Assembly (NCBI GenBank): GCA_001566295.1
Contig: KQ964247.1
Coordinates: 3,162,001-3,226,000, forward strand
Source of the DNA: Microdochium bolleyi
Lineage: Eukaryota; Ascomycota; Sordariomycetes; Xylariales; Microdochiaceae
Length of the DNA stretch: 64,000 bases
Direction of reading: 5' to 3'
Shown: positions 46,563 to 57,907 of the stretch, piece after piece
Numbering within the stretch: the stretch's first letter is position 1
Layout: each line of letters starts with the position of its first letter
The notes under the pieces: model-generated
Databases searched by the model: none
Seen by the model: only the letters and a program-made list of their open reading frames with translations
What the model was told of the DNA's origin: nothing
Position numbers and translations under genes: made by a program

Positions 46563-47810
46563 ATGGACAGCCCAGAACCAGAGGTGTTTGGACCGCTCGT
46601 GGGCATCAGGGCTGAATCACTTGTCGAAATTGCGACCGAAGTAGCTCTCAGACAGGGCCTCATTCACACAATACCACCTGAGCGGAAGCTTATTGCACGC
46701 ATGAGCGGATCATACAATATCTCACACATCGTCGCGCTCGGTACTGTCAAGCTCGTACTTCGCGTGCCAGCTACGGGTTGGGAGGCAGGCTTGACCCAGA
46801 ATGCAGCCGATTCCATGGAGTCACAAGTTGCAACAATGCGTCTCATTCGCAATACCACCACCGTTCCAGTCCCAATCGTTTATGCGCTGGACACGACCGA
46901 CAAGAATCTGATTCGAGCATCATATATTTGTATGAGTTTTGTCCCCGGAAGGCTCGTGTCTAGAATCTGGTTTGATGAACACCTCGTGGGGCGGGAGCAG
47001 GTTCGCCTTCGGATTTTGACGAATCTGGCAAGTATCATGGCACAGTTGTCAGCTCTGTCCTTTGACAAGATGGGCTCTGTGCTTCCGACCCATTCAGCCC
47101 AGCTGGGCCCAATATTCGACTGGGTTGAGCCTGCAGACGAGGGCGAGCCAATGCAAGTTGCAGTGTCTGGCCCCTTCGATACACTGCGCACGTTCCTCGA
47201 CGACGCCGCTGCGAAACAGGGCCCACACAAGAGGAATGACTGGTCGGATGGACGAGAAAAGATTCTAGCTGTCCTCCGCGAATGCTTCCTCGCGGCTGAT
47301 GCCAAGTCCGGCGGTAGATTCGTCTTGCGTCCACCTGACTTCGACTCGCAGAACGTTTTGGCGGACGAAGAGGGCAATATCACGGGCCTGATCGACTGGG
47401 ACCTCGCTCACACTTTCCCCAGAATACTGGGATACGCCGCATACCCGGGCTGGATTACAAGAGACTGGGATCCGCTGATGTATGGCTGGCCCAAGATGGC
47501 GGACAGCGAGAACTCACCCGCGGAGCTACAGAGATACCGGTTGCATTATAGCACAGAGCTGGGCAAGGTGTCGCACAGCAAGGCAGATCTGGAGCTGAAC
47601 AAAACATCGCACTTGATTGAGGCGATATGGATAGGCTTGCTCAACTATCACAACCAACTTCCGATAGTCATGAAGTTCGTTCGAGCCGTGCTGGGCGAGG
47701 ATGCCAATGCAATCAGGATCATGATTGACATCGGCAAGGGAGAGTTCGGGGAGTCGCAGTGGAAAGAGCTGAGCGACGGCCTGAGGGCAATGATTCTCGG
47801 CCCGGCATGA
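46563..47810 (+). CDS. Aminoglycoside-phosphotransferase (APH)-fold kinase-like protein
   Basis: Single exon, 415 aa, from ATG 46563. The order is that of the large fungal APH family: a nucleotide-binding N-lobe (SGSYNISHIVALGTVKLVLRV), an ASYICMSFVPGRLVSRIW hinge, the catalytic loop RPPDFDSQNVL at 256-266, and the metal-binding GLIDWDLAH near 276-284, followed by a helical C-lobe (YAAYPGWITRDWDP). In the Brenner motif HxDxxxxN the His position is Pro (P257), while the catalytic Asp259, Asn264 and Asp278 are kept. Substrates in this expanded fungal family are mostly unknown, and it is not evidence of drug resistance. The gene is convergent with the oxidoreductase downstream. Confidence 0.85.
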   Translation: MDSPEPEVFGPLVGIRAESLVEIATEVALRQGLIHTIPPERKLIARMSGSYNISHIVALGTVKLVLRVPATGWEAGLTQNAADSMESQVATMRLIRNTTTVPVPIVYALDTTDKNLIRASYICMSFVPGRLVSRIWFDEHLVGREQVRLRILTNLASIMAQLSALSFDKMGSVLPTHSAQLGPIFDWVEPADEGEPMQVAVSGPFDTLRTFLDDAAAKQGPHKRNDWSDGREKILAVLRECFLAADAKSGGRFVLRPPDFDSQNVLADEEGNITGLIDWDLAHTFPRILGYAAYPGWITRDWDPLMYGWPKMADSENSPAELQRYRLHYSTELGKVSHSKADLELNKTSHLIEAIWIGLLNYHNQLPIVMKFVRAVLGEDANAIRIMIDIGKGEFGESQWKELSDGLRAMILGPA

Positions 47811-48245
47811 ACCCCGTGGTGCTATGTTATATCAAGCAACATCTCGTCTGGTATATGTGACATATGCCTCTCTCTCATAGCCGTCAAGGCAGATTAGACA
47901 GGTTAGCCAAATTACTTCCGCAAACGAATGTCTGTACTAACAGCCGCGAGAGCGTCACGGCCAGTCCAATTCTCGACGAACGTACTGTTTCGTTCAAGAC
48001 ATGAAGCAGCCTCAATAGTTCTCGTATATAGCCATCTACACACCATAGCATTCCCCCTTAACCTCAGTTGCGACGATGACATTTTTCTCATTCGAACAAT
48101 ATACCAACTGGAACAACGGCATGATTTGCGGAAGCTAGATACACCAGCCGTCACCCCCTTTCGACACAACGTTGTCTTGATTTCTACAGGAATAAAGTAC
48201 ATGTCAACATCAGCCCCAGGACGACTCCTGGACTGGTGCACCAAT
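47811..48245. other. Convergent 3' intergenic region
   Basis: 435 bp between the APH-like gene and the saccharopine-dehydrogenase-like gene. Presumed 3' UTRs; nothing else was seen. Confidence 0.55.
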
Positions 48246-49745
48246 CTACACATCCACAATCTCAGCTTCGACCTTGAAGCCATGCTCATGTACGCGGTCC
48301 ACGAAACCCTGGCCTAGCGAAGCCGGGGTGTACACTCCCCCAGACATCGGCACGTCATCCTCCAGTATCGTCAGAGCTGCTTGGGCGAGCAGCATCGCCG
48401 TCACTGTGGTCATGGTTCCATCTCCTCGTTAGCAAGTTTGTGCCATCAAAACATCATTGGCAAAGTGGGTAGGCAGGAAAAGGCAACCGTGCGGTCCTCT
48501 CAAAAACTTACAGAGATACATGCTGCCACTGTACTGGCCTCGCACGTGGGCGAGCTGCTGGGGCTTACCCGCCGGCGGCGGGCCCCCCGACGCGGAGAAG
48601 TCGGGAGTAGCGACACCCCGCAGCTCGATGTAGTCCTTGTGCGCGGCCTCGCGCTCGGGCCCTTGTCCCGGCTGGTAGATGAAGCGGCGGACGAGCTCCC
48701 TGAACGGCGGCACAAAGGCGAGCATGATGCCGCCAAAGATGAGGCCGTAGTGCATTAGGACACCCTGCAGCTTGCTCTTGGGCCGCATAAACTCGCGGTA
48801 TGTGAAGTTGGGGCCGTAGAACTGCTTGCGCAGGGGCGCCTCGCTCTTGGCCAGGCCCCACGAGCGGAACACGATGGCAGCGTTGGTCCCGGACGTGACG
48901 GAGGTGCAGAGCGTGCCCAGGAGGGGGACCTCGCGGAGGCCCGTCAGCATCGACCAGATCGACGCCCGCGGAGTCGGCGTGCTGTTCTTGATGGGCGACA
49001 GGGCGTACGGCTTGTGCGAGGCGTCAATCTCCTTCAGGCCGTAGCTCTGGAACAGGTTCAGCGCGGTGGCCAGCGTGCCGCCGGACGCCTGAGCCTTGAG
49101 CGTGTGGAAGCTGACGACGACGTCGCCCGTGTCTGCCGAGAGCTCCTTCTTGAGGGTCTGGGCGAGCACAAGGGTCAAGAGGTCGGACGGGGCCGACTCG
49201 ACACCGCCCTGGCTGATGAGGCACGCTCCGGTGCGCTTGGCCGTGGCTTCGTACTTTTTGATCATGTCGTACGTCCACACGGCCTCACCGGTGCAGTCGA
49301 GATAGTGCGTGCCCGCCTCGGCGCAGGCCTTGTAGGCGTGCTCGCCATATTTGGCGTACGGGCCGACCGTTGAGATAAGAATGTACGTCTTTTTGGCAAG
49401 CTGCAAGAGGTCCTCGTCGTTGAGGTTGCAGATCTCTACGGCCGGTGGCTGCCGGTCACCGTTGAGCTTCTGGCACTCGGCCACAACGTTCTGAAGCTTC
49501 TCTGCGGACCGTCCAGCGACAGCCCACCGCAAGTTAGTAGGCAGCTCAGCAGCAATATGTTCTGCAGTGAACAATCCGGTGTACCCTAGCGTAACCGTTG
49601 TTAGTTTGTTGTTGTCTGGATCTCTGAACCTCCAGCGATTGGAGTTGACAGCCAATCGCGCAGGCGTCCCAAATTGTCGTCGAAACTTACCGGTAGCGCC
49701 AAACACGACTACATCGTACTGGCGGTCATGCTTTTTGAATGACAT
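48246..49745 (-). CDS. Saccharopine-dehydrogenase-like oxidoreductase (SCCPDH family)
   Basis: Three exons (49745-49691, 49585-48512, 48421-48246) give 434 aa. The first intron (GTAAGT..GCTAG, 105 nt) interrupts the Rossmann loop, restored as VVVFGATGYTGLFTAEHIA. The second (GTAAGT..GAGGAG, 90 nt) must use the second of two adjacent AGs, because the first gives an immediate stop. The last exon then supplies the family's C-terminal helix and loop (AMLLAQAALTILEDDVPMSGGVYTP). Other features are VAGRSAEKLQNVV, ILISTVGPYAKYGEH and THYLDCTGEAVW. A hydrophobic segment near residues 320-350 (LMHYGLIFGGIMLAFV) suggests membrane or lipid-droplet association, as for animal SCCPDH. It resembles SCCPDH and bacterial trans-acting enoyl reductases, not the lysine-pathway enzyme; the substrate is unknown. 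Confidence 0.88.
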
Positions 49746-51281
49746 CTTGACGTTTCTTTTCTCTTTGTCGCTTACAAGAATAATTAAAATCAATCAGAAG
49801 CTTAACAAGCAACGAGGTTTGAGGATACTGATCCTGCAGAACACTGTCGTGAAGAGCTACCGATTCGCAAAGAATGACGTCGATCGTTGTGAAATCGCAA
49901 AAGTCGCCTTCGCAACAACAATGTGGTCACAGGATGCTCCCCCGCGCAAAGTGCAAGGCCAGATAGTGATATACCTATACGATCCATTGAAATAACTTTC
50001 CAGAACCTGACACATGTGATAATAGCGCCAGCCAGCATCGGGGCAATTGTCCGATCTGGGACCAGGGTGGCGAGCGGACTCGGTTTCGACTCCTCTTTGT
50101 CACGGCACGGCAATGCGGCGGGACCCCCCCCTGTGCACAGGTGACTCGGACTCGGGGACTTGGGTTGTTCCACCACCGTCCTAAGCTCGCGAGGTGTGCC
50201 CGCAGTGCACGGAGGTGTTGTGTAGAGGATTCTTTGCTGCGGCTTGATTGTAGCACTCAGCTTGACTGCGTGAGACCCGCGTCGGTCTCACCGTGACGGT
50301 AAGAAGCTGGCTGGACCATGACTCCTCCCCACGCCGGGAACAGAGCGGGTTTCACACGGTCAAGTAAGGGCATTGGTGGTGGACGGTCTCAGTGTCCGCG
50401 ATAGGCATCCAGTCCGCCATGCGTGCCTCGGCTACGCCGTGTCCGTCCTGCGTCTGCAAGACAGGAAGTCAGACACCCGTTCGTTCAGGGCTTTTCTGTG
50501 CCTCAGCATACTCCAGAGTTGAAGGATGGCCTTAAGCCTCGGAGCCCGCCGAATGCGGTTAGCGGGACTCTGCAGATCTGAAGGCAGGGGTAAGTCGCCG
50601 GCAGAGCAGGTTGCGAAAGTGAAAGTAGAGTGCTGACTGAACTTGAGCCTCGAGTTGTGTCGTCGCCGGACCGTGCAGTGTTGGTAAGCAATAATGCTCT
50701 GCAGCCTTCAAGTTTAGTCACCGTGACTTTCTCACTCATGCTGCCACTGGTGAACAGGCTCTGGCTAGACACAAGAGTCGACTTTGCGGGCTGCTTGTGT
50801 TTGCTCCGAACATCGAAAATCATTTCAAGAAATGTTTATGACAACTCGGCCGGCCAACGTCTGGGTTGGAGGGTTATGATTGTCCGCCAGGCAAGTGGTT
50901 CTTGGGCCAGCTTGCTGACAACGAAGACTCGCGCCTACAATAACCTAGAAAGGAGCAGCTCAAAGCGGGGAATTGCGTGCCTCAGTTTTCTGCGGCGGAA
51001 GGCGCCTGTGGTCCGAGCTTAGCTTGCACGCAAGCCACACTTTCTGGGCGGATGAGACCCCGCTCACAGCCACAGTCACCGTGGCCAGGCATGGCGGTGC
51101 AGGATCGGCATGGGCCACCCACTTCGCTAAATTGCTGCACACTTTCTCAAATTTCGAATTTTCCCCCCGACCTGGCAAGTGCCTGCGGCCCATAGCGGAT
51201 TACTTTGAGCAGACCGCACACCATCACACTCCGTCGTCACTCAACACCTCCCCCGAGCGACACCACCACACATCAGACAAG
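49746..51281. other. Divergent promoter region oxidoreductase / eL43
   Basis: 1.54 kb between divergent starts with no supported gene. The 200 bp before 51282 are the probable ribosomal-protein promoter and leader. Confidence 0.5.
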
Positions 51282-51906
51282 ATGACGAAGCGCACAAAGA
51301 AGGTCGGCGTGACCGGTAAATACGGTACCAGGTGTGTAGCACTCTCGACCACCTATCCGACGACGAAACGCTCCCTGGCCGCCGCAACTCGTACAAATGC
51401 ACATCGACGACTTTTCGACAAATGATACACAAAAACGAGCAACGCCCATATCATTCCGAAAACAACTCGCCACGATGTTCATTTGTCGGGTTGCGGATGC
51501 CAGCGGATAGTCGCAATTGCTAGCGGAGGACAGAAATGCTGACGAGTGCCATTATCCGCGTTATAGATATGGTGCTTCCCTGCGTAAGCAGGTGAAGAAG
51601 ATGGAAATCACCCAGCACGCCAAGTACACCTGCACATTCTGCGGCAAGACCACCGTCCGCCGCAACGCTGTCGGTATCTGGGACTGCAAGGCCTGCAAGA
51701 AGACCGTCGCCGGTGGTGCCTACGTTGTCTCGTATGTCGACCCCCTTCGTTGATGACCCAGCCGACCAATTGCCATGCCCTACCCGGGCTTGCAAAGATA
51801 GACAACTACGGGGACCTGTTGCTGACTTGCCTTATCACGTAGGACTGCCGCCGCTGCCGCCATGCGATCGACACTGCGCAGACTGAGGGAGATCCAGGAG
51901 GTTTAG
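51282..51906 (+). CDS. RPL43: 60S ribosomal protein eL43 (L37a family)
   Basis: Three exons (51282-51331, 51567-51731, 51843-51906) give the usual 92 aa. The introns are long for this window (235 and 111 nt), as is common in fungal ribosomal-protein genes. The first is GTGTGT..TATAG, the second GTATGT..CGTAG with branch CTGAC. The protein is MTKRTKKVGVTGKYGTRYGA.., with a zinc ribbon formed by C39, C42, C57 and C60 (CTFC..CKAC) and the C-terminus RSTLRRLREIQEV. It is a structural protein of the cytosolic large subunit. Confidence 0.97.
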
Positions 51907-54694
51907 AGGAATGTTGCGGGGGATATCATGGTGTCTTTTGCATTTGGTTTCGGTGTAACGGAAAAAACGGAATCTACGCATACCGCAGGGTCATGACGAT
52001 TGACGAAAGACCACTGGTCGCACTCCATAGCGGGCGAAAATGAGAGCCACATGGGTGGTCAATCACAAAGCAAAAGAATCAACAAATTCACAAATAAACA
52101 CTCGATCGCCGCCTTCCCACTGGGGCCTGTTCGACTCTTTCTCACAAGTTCTAGCGATACTGATTCGCACGGTCTCTCGCCCGAGGTGGGATTTGGCGAA
52201 GGTCGTCGAGCACGGACTGGCCTGTTTGTGTTGAGTACCATGCCAATGCTCTAAGAGTGCGATCATTTGAGCATCACGTCACCCCGACAAGAACCTACAC
52301 AGGTTTCGGACGACCTATTTGTAATCCAAGACTTTATCTTCCTATGCGCTTCGACTCCCTTCCTTGTATCTTTGTACCAATTTGTGTGTTTTTGACATTC
52401 TTGCTACACCCTCTCGCCTTATCTTTCGCATATCTCCTTCCAGCTGGCGGAATATGTCAATAATCTTCCGCCCACAATGACTCACCGCGACCACGATGCG
52501 ATTTCCATCTAGCCCGGGAATTCGCGCCTGAAGTGGGTGGCTTTTGTGGTTCTTCCGCACACAAGTATGCACGGAATGCCCCATACTTATGAAGCTGAAC
52601 ATGCAACGCAAGGAGCACACATAGTCATGCGATGACACTAGTCAGCCTGGAAGTCGATACACAACTCTTCTAGCAAGGTCTGGATCTCAGGCGACAATTT
52701 GCAAATTCGAGGCTCGAAGGCGATCATGTGGTTCTCAAAGTGGGAACGTTGTCTCTCGAGCGACCCTTGCCTTCTGTCCACAATCCACCCGAATCTGGCG
52801 CCGCTTCTCTATGCACATCATGTGTCAGGTGATGAAAGTGTTGGCGGGACGAGGACCGCCAAGCCTAGATAGACCATCCGACAAGACTGACCTTGGAAAT
52901 AGCCAGCAAGCTCGGAGCGGACTGGATCGGCCTTCTAACGGTGGAAGTCGCTGCGAGTGCTACATACAGTAAATTACCACTGCGGACTTTGACCTTCCTG
53001 AAGCTGCGGGCTGTGAAACACGTTTCAACGACACTGTACGGACGAGAGCCAGGGCACCCTCGCTGTGCTCGTGTCTCTGGGGCTTATTTCCCTGGATGCG
53101 GCGGACCATGACATCCATGGCGCGCGTGCGTCCGGTAGAATCCAGACAGTGGAATGATCAGGTACCATGTATGCCGGAGCCTCGTCTCGTTCGTGTCCTC
53201 TTCGCCCGCCGTCTTCGACAGGTCGAGAAAGCTGACCAGCAAGGCACGGCGGCCGCTTAAACAGCCGCCGCGGCCGGAAGGGAAACCATGAGAGAGTGCA
53301 ATATGCATGCTGGCCTGGCACATTGAAGAGCGCGTGGCCCCACCAGCCTCGATCTCTGGCCAGGAGCAGTCTCCGCCACGGCGCTCACCTGAGAAAGTCG
53401 GAGGAGCCAGTCAGCGCGCCGCAAGGCTCCAATAGGAAGCACGAGGACGAGAGGGCATGTAACCTTGGGGGCAAGGCGTGCGTGGGCAGAGTCATGAGGG
53501 ATGCATGGATGAGAGATGCACATGCATCATCATCCCACCTGCACGCACGCACGCACGCCTCGTCGGCCCTGGGCGGCGAGGCACGCTACGTGCGGGCTCT
53601 GGTACCTTGCTGGTGCCTCCGCCTCCGTGGATTGTGCTCCTCCAGGTTGTTTCCATCCAGGTCATCGCAGGGTGTGATGTGTTCTTGGGCTCGATGAGAG
53701 CCCTTCCCATGGCCAGAGTGCACGGCCAAAGTCGTTCCTTTGCGGCCCCTTGCGTGTAGCATCTCGCAGCAGCCAGGGCATCTCTTCGAGACACCCATCC
53801 TCCGTATCTGCGTGGACTCCCTGACGACGACCCTCTCGGGCCGCCATCCCAAGGCGCCTCGTCCAAGAGTTCCGTGGTGGTTCTCCACCTGCCGGCAGCA
53901 CCCTTTGGAGGCTGCCCGAGTGTCGTCCGCGGGCGGTGGTTGGCTGGCTGTGCACTTTGCTGCTGACAGGTCACTGCCCACAGGTTGAGTGCGTGAGTGA
54001 GCCACGCTCCGCCGCCGCCTCCACATCGTGCCCCCGGCTTGCACTTGCGCAAGGTCATTCACGCTGCTCGCCTGCCTCTCCTGCCACTCCCAGGCGCCAA
54101 CTGGTCCCCAGCAGCCCCAAAAAGGCACCGCCTCTTCTCTCCTCTCGTTCTCTCTTTCTCCGATGCCTACACTGCCTTGCCCGCGCTTCTCCCAGATCCC
54201 TCAAAAGCCTTCCTCCATCACCTCAGCTCTGCCCGCCCGCCAGCCATTCAGATCCCACATCTGACAGGCACCATCTCGGCACCGTGCCCCTCCACCGCCA
54301 GAAACTCTGTCTGACGCACTCTGCTGGCTCCGGCCCCGTCCAAGTCAGGTCCAGCCAAGTCCTTCAGCTCTGGCCAGCCCAGCATCCGTCTTATCGACTG
54401 TCCGATCCATCCAACCAGCAACTCATCCACTCTGACTCCTCGACTCGCACCCCGTCCATCCATCCCTGTGTGCGCACCGTCATCTGCCCACTTGCACTTC
54501 TCCCCTTCCGCTCCACAGTGCCACCCAGCACCACCACTCACACAGCAGCCGCTGCCTGACGCGGTTGTCTCTGCGAATATCCGCAACTCTTGTTCTGTAG
54601 CCCACTAGAACAAGAGCCTTGCCCTGCTGCACCGTCGCCAAAGCCACTTACATGTCATATACCGGGCTCCAAGGTCTCATCAACACCAGCACTG
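51907..54694. other. Long intergenic region upstream of the RING/PHD gene
   Basis: 2.8 kb without a supported gene. 51907-52250 should include the eL43 3' UTR. 53940-54694 is strongly CT-rich and probably the leader of the RING/PHD gene. A GCAC tandem tract lies at 53541-53558, and a GC hairpin with arms CGGCGGC (53247-53253) and GCCGCCG (53264-53270). No RNA gene was recognised. Confidence 0.5.
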
Positions 54695-56782
54695 ATGGCT
54701 GATCAGTGCATCGTCTGTCTGGAGAATCTGGACGTGCAGCCCCCTCCTGCTGCTCCAGAGCCAGCACTGCATGTGCCGCTCGACACGCACTTGCAGCAGA
54801 AGGCGGCTCCAGGCTCGACCAGCCCTTCCCACGCGACAAATGGCAGCCTCGCACCCGCACCTACATTCACAACCACTCTGACGTGCAAGCCAGCCGCCGT
54901 CCACAGCAGCAACAACAACGACAGTGACGACAGCAACAGGGTTGCCGTCATCGATGTCTGCGGACACACACTCCACGATGCTTGCCTCCGCGAATGGTCC
55001 GGCAAGGCAAACAGCTGCCCGATCTGCCGCCAGGTCTTCCATCTGGTCCACGTCTACGACCACGTCGGGGGCTCGAAGCTCCATTCCTACAAAGTCGAAG
55101 ACAAGAAGCAAATCGCCGAGTTCGACCCCCAAGCATGGCTAGACGAGAACCCCGAGCACGAGGAAGAGCCCCGGCCGTGTCCGATATGCAACCAGTCTGA
55201 CCATGAGGAGGTTCTCCTCCTCTGCGACAGCTGCGATGCACCATACCATACATACTGCGTCGGCCTCGACAGCGTCCCTCGTGGACACTGGTTCTGCATG
55301 GAGTGCACGGAAGATGGTGCTGATCTGCTCGCCCAGCAGCTCGAAGACCCAGCCGTGGCCGCGGCGCACCTGGCCGGTTCCAGCGATCATCGTTCCGACT
55401 ACCTGCCGCGCACACAGGCGACGATGCGACGTGTTCGCCGAAGAGCACGGTCGGACGAGTGGCAAGGTGCCTGGGGTCAGCTCACAGGCCATGTCTGGGA
55501 TGCTCTCAGCATCGACCTCGACAATGATGATGACGATGACGAGTCGCTTGCCAATTACCGTCGATCCCGGCACCGAAGAGAACATGAGCGGCGCGAATAT
55601 CAGCGGTGGCAGCAACGCCTCAACATTGCCACCCGGCTCGGCGCTCATGATGTATTCGCCAGCAACCTACCTCACGCCCTGTCCCGACCTATCGCACAGC
55701 CGCCACCGCCACCTCCCGAAGAGACTGGTGAGGAGAAGGAAGCATGGACTGCATTCGAGAAGGTCATGGAGACCAACACGCCAGCACAGAGCACGCCCAA
55801 TACCCGCAAGAGGCGCCGGTCCCGCTCAGTCACAGCTTCGCCCGTCGAACCTCCACAAGCAGAGCGCAAACTCAAGCGACCTCGCACAAGAAGAGTGCCG
55901 ACGCAAAGCGAAGGCTCGTCCTCCAAAGCGACCACTTCCGCAGCTCCGCAACAACATCATCAACAACAAGCATCGACAAGTAGTCGACCTGCAGCGGGAC
56001 GCACCCAAGACAGCGAAATGCCATCCTTTTTGTCCAATCTTCTCAAAGAGGTCGAAGTTGGGACGAGCTCCGAGGACGAGACCATTCGGGTCATGCTTGG
56101 CAATACCAGGTCCGCGCCCGACCCGTCCTCACCCGCAACATCTCCTGCTGCGTCTGCATACAGCAGTCCTCGCGCGCTGTCCCTCACGCCGCCGCCCCAA
56201 CGAGCCATCGGCGATCGAGTCGGCTCGCCCCTGTCGTTGAGCTCTTATATCGAGCCGATCTACCCGCCAGCCAACTTCTCTCCCACAAGAAATGGCTCCC
56301 CTTCGAGAAATGGCAGCGATCATAGTGATTCTGAGAACCGCTCGCGGCAACACTCTGTTACACACCAACAGTCACAAAACAAGCACTCTGCGCATCAGGC
56401 GCATCAGCAGCATCACCGTCAGCAGCAAAAGAACGGAAACGTTCAGTCGCTCGAAATCCGACAGCCGCGCCCACGCCGCCAGGCGCCCAGCAACGTCACT
56501 ACCAGCCTGGTCCTATCACCTGAGGCTGTATCGCCAACACGCATGAACCTGCCGTTCGAAACCAAAGAGAGCATTAGTGGGATCGTCAAGAACGCCCTCA
56601 AGCCGCATTGGAAGTCTGGGCATATCACGGCAGACCAATACGCAGTCATCAACCGCGACCTCAGTCGAAAACTTTATGAGGAGGTCTCGCTCGAACGCTC
56701 GCTGACAGAAGACGCACGTCAGCGATGCGAAAAGATTGCATCGAAAGAGGTTTCCCAGGCAGTTTCCGAGCTCAAGGCTTGA
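54695..56782 (+). CDS. RING + PHD finger protein (PHRF1-like)
   Basis: Single exon of 695 aa. A RING opens at the very N-terminus (C5, C8) and resumes at C89-H91-H94-C97 and C108-C111; the first spacer is 80 residues of Pro/Ala/Ser/Asn-rich sequence, far beyond the usual 9-39. A canonical C4HC3 PHD follows at 162-204 (CPICNQSDHEEVLLLCDSCD..YHTYCVGLD..WFCMEC). The middle is disordered, with acidic, basic and Gln/His-rich tracts. The C-terminal 70 residues (ETKESISGIVKNALKPHWKS..ITADQYAVINRDLSRKLYEEV) form a conserved helical module seen in PHD/RING proteins of this type. Expected role: nuclear E3 ligase or chromatin reader, possibly tied to RNA polymerase II as proposed for PHRF1. The start MADQCIVC is fixed by the first RING cysteines. 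Confidence 0.85.
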   Translation: MADQCIVCLENLDVQPPPAAPEPALHVPLDTHLQQKAAPGSTSPSHATNGSLAPAPTFTTTLTCKPAAVHSSNNNDSDDSNRVAVIDVCGHTLHDACLREWSGKANSCPICRQVFHLVHVYDHVGGSKLHSYKVEDKKQIAEFDPQAWLDENPEHEEEPRPCPICNQSDHEEVLLLCDSCDAPYHTYCVGLDSVPRGHWFCMECTEDGADLLAQQLEDPAVAAAHLAGSSDHRSDYLPRTQATMRRVRRRARSDEWQGAWGQLTGHVWDALSIDLDNDDDDDESLANYRRSRHRREHERREYQRWQQRLNIATRLGAHDVFASNLPHALSRPIAQPPPPPPEETGEEKEAWTAFEKVMETNTPAQSTPNTRKRRRSRSVTASPVEPPQAERKLKRPRTRRVPTQSEGSSSKATTSAAPQQHHQQQASTSSRPAAGRTQDSEMPSFLSNLLKEVEVGTSSEDETIRVMLGNTRSAPDPSSPATSPAASAYSSPRALSLTPPPQRAIGDRVGSPLSLSSYIEPIYPPANFSPTRNGSPSRNGSDHSDSENRSRQHSVTHQQSQNKHSAHQAHQQHHRQQQKNGNVQSLEIRQPRPRRQAPSNVTTSLVLSPEAVSPTRMNLPFETKESISGIVKNALKPHWKSGHITADQYAVINRDLSRKLYEEVSLERSLTEDARQRCEKIASKEVSQAVSELKA

Positions 56783-57860
56783 GATGGTCATGATTCTCGC
56801 AAGCCACGAGGCTACAGAAATCATTCAAGAGCATGGCGTTTTCACGGAGTTGGGCCAAAATCACAGGGACTTGTTGGATATTAGCATCGGCGTCACGACA
56901 CATCTGGTTCGCGATACCCCTTGGTTTCGTGCAGCAAGCATTAGCATCTTGTATTCTGGCATGTTCGAGATCTGGACGGCGTAAGGGTTTTTTCTTTGCT
57001 TTGGTGGGTATTTCATGCTGGACAGAGCGTGGCGAGTCCTTTGAACACGGCCTTTTGCATTGACCGAGCCGACATAATCACATCGCATAGTTAGGAGGTG
57101 GTTGTAGGGTTGGTTGTACGTGGGTTTGCACGAGGGTAAATTAAGAGCGTATGACTCTACAATGTGCTTCTTCATCTCAATTCCAAGCTGGAAGGCATTG
57201 AATAGCGTATTGTACTGATCCTTGAATGTCGTCTGCGAGCCGCGATGCCGTGATTCTGCCAGGAGCAGACCCCCACAGCCCCACACAGGCAGGCGGTCTG
57301 CCGTGCCTGATCCACCCATGGGACCTGCACAAAACCTGCGCTTGCCGCTCTCCCAGTCTTCCCTTCTCTTCTCTTTTTCTTCTTCAATCTCAAAGGCACC
57401 ATTTCCTTATCGTCAAGACAGTCTCTCTCTCCTCCTGCCGAGAAGAGCCGTGAAGTCCTGATCATTCATAAGCGTGCCTAGATCAGAATCTTAGCCAGTC
57501 TTTTTTCGCTAGCGGAGCCTGTCATCAAAAATGTCCCTACTGGGTATACCGTTAGATAGTTACTGCCTACATTCCCCTTGCCCCTCGTACCCATTTCCCT
57601 CATTCTCTCTCCCTCCCTCCATCTGTCCCTCTGTTCCGAGAGCGGAGAGAGAGAGAGTGCGTGAAAGAGATGGAGAGATGCTGCGGTCTTGCGTGAAGTC
57701 CATTTCCTCTTCGGGGAGACCTGTGTTGCAGATGGAAGCTCGCTGGGTTCAGGTTGGCCCGCGCGCGCACGCACGCTCGTGCGTATGCATGAGCGTGAGC
57801 GTGTGTTTGTTCGTGAAGACGATCTCTCCTGGACCCGGTGTGTGCGCGCGTATGCGCGAG

Positions 57861-57907
<47 letters not shown>

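Noticed and set aside
46563..47810. Antibiotic-resistance gene
   Set aside because: The APH fold is shared by a very large fungal family with unknown substrates; nothing here points to drug resistance.
51332..51566. snoRNA in the long first intron of eL43
   Set aside because: Only a weak ATGATA box-C-like and a CTGA are present, with no pairing between the flanks.
51732..51842. C/D-box snoRNA in intron 2 of eL43 (TGATGA at 51751-51756, CTGA at 51822-51825)
   Set aside because: The CTGA coincides with the intron's branch point CTGAC, there is no terminal stem around the boxes, and the base before TGATGA is T instead of a purine.
53492..54128. Minus-strand frames of 180-188 codons upstream of the RING/PHD gene
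   Set aside because: They are Gly/Arg/Trp-rich low-complexity frames in CT-rich leader DNA without homology cues or splice structure.
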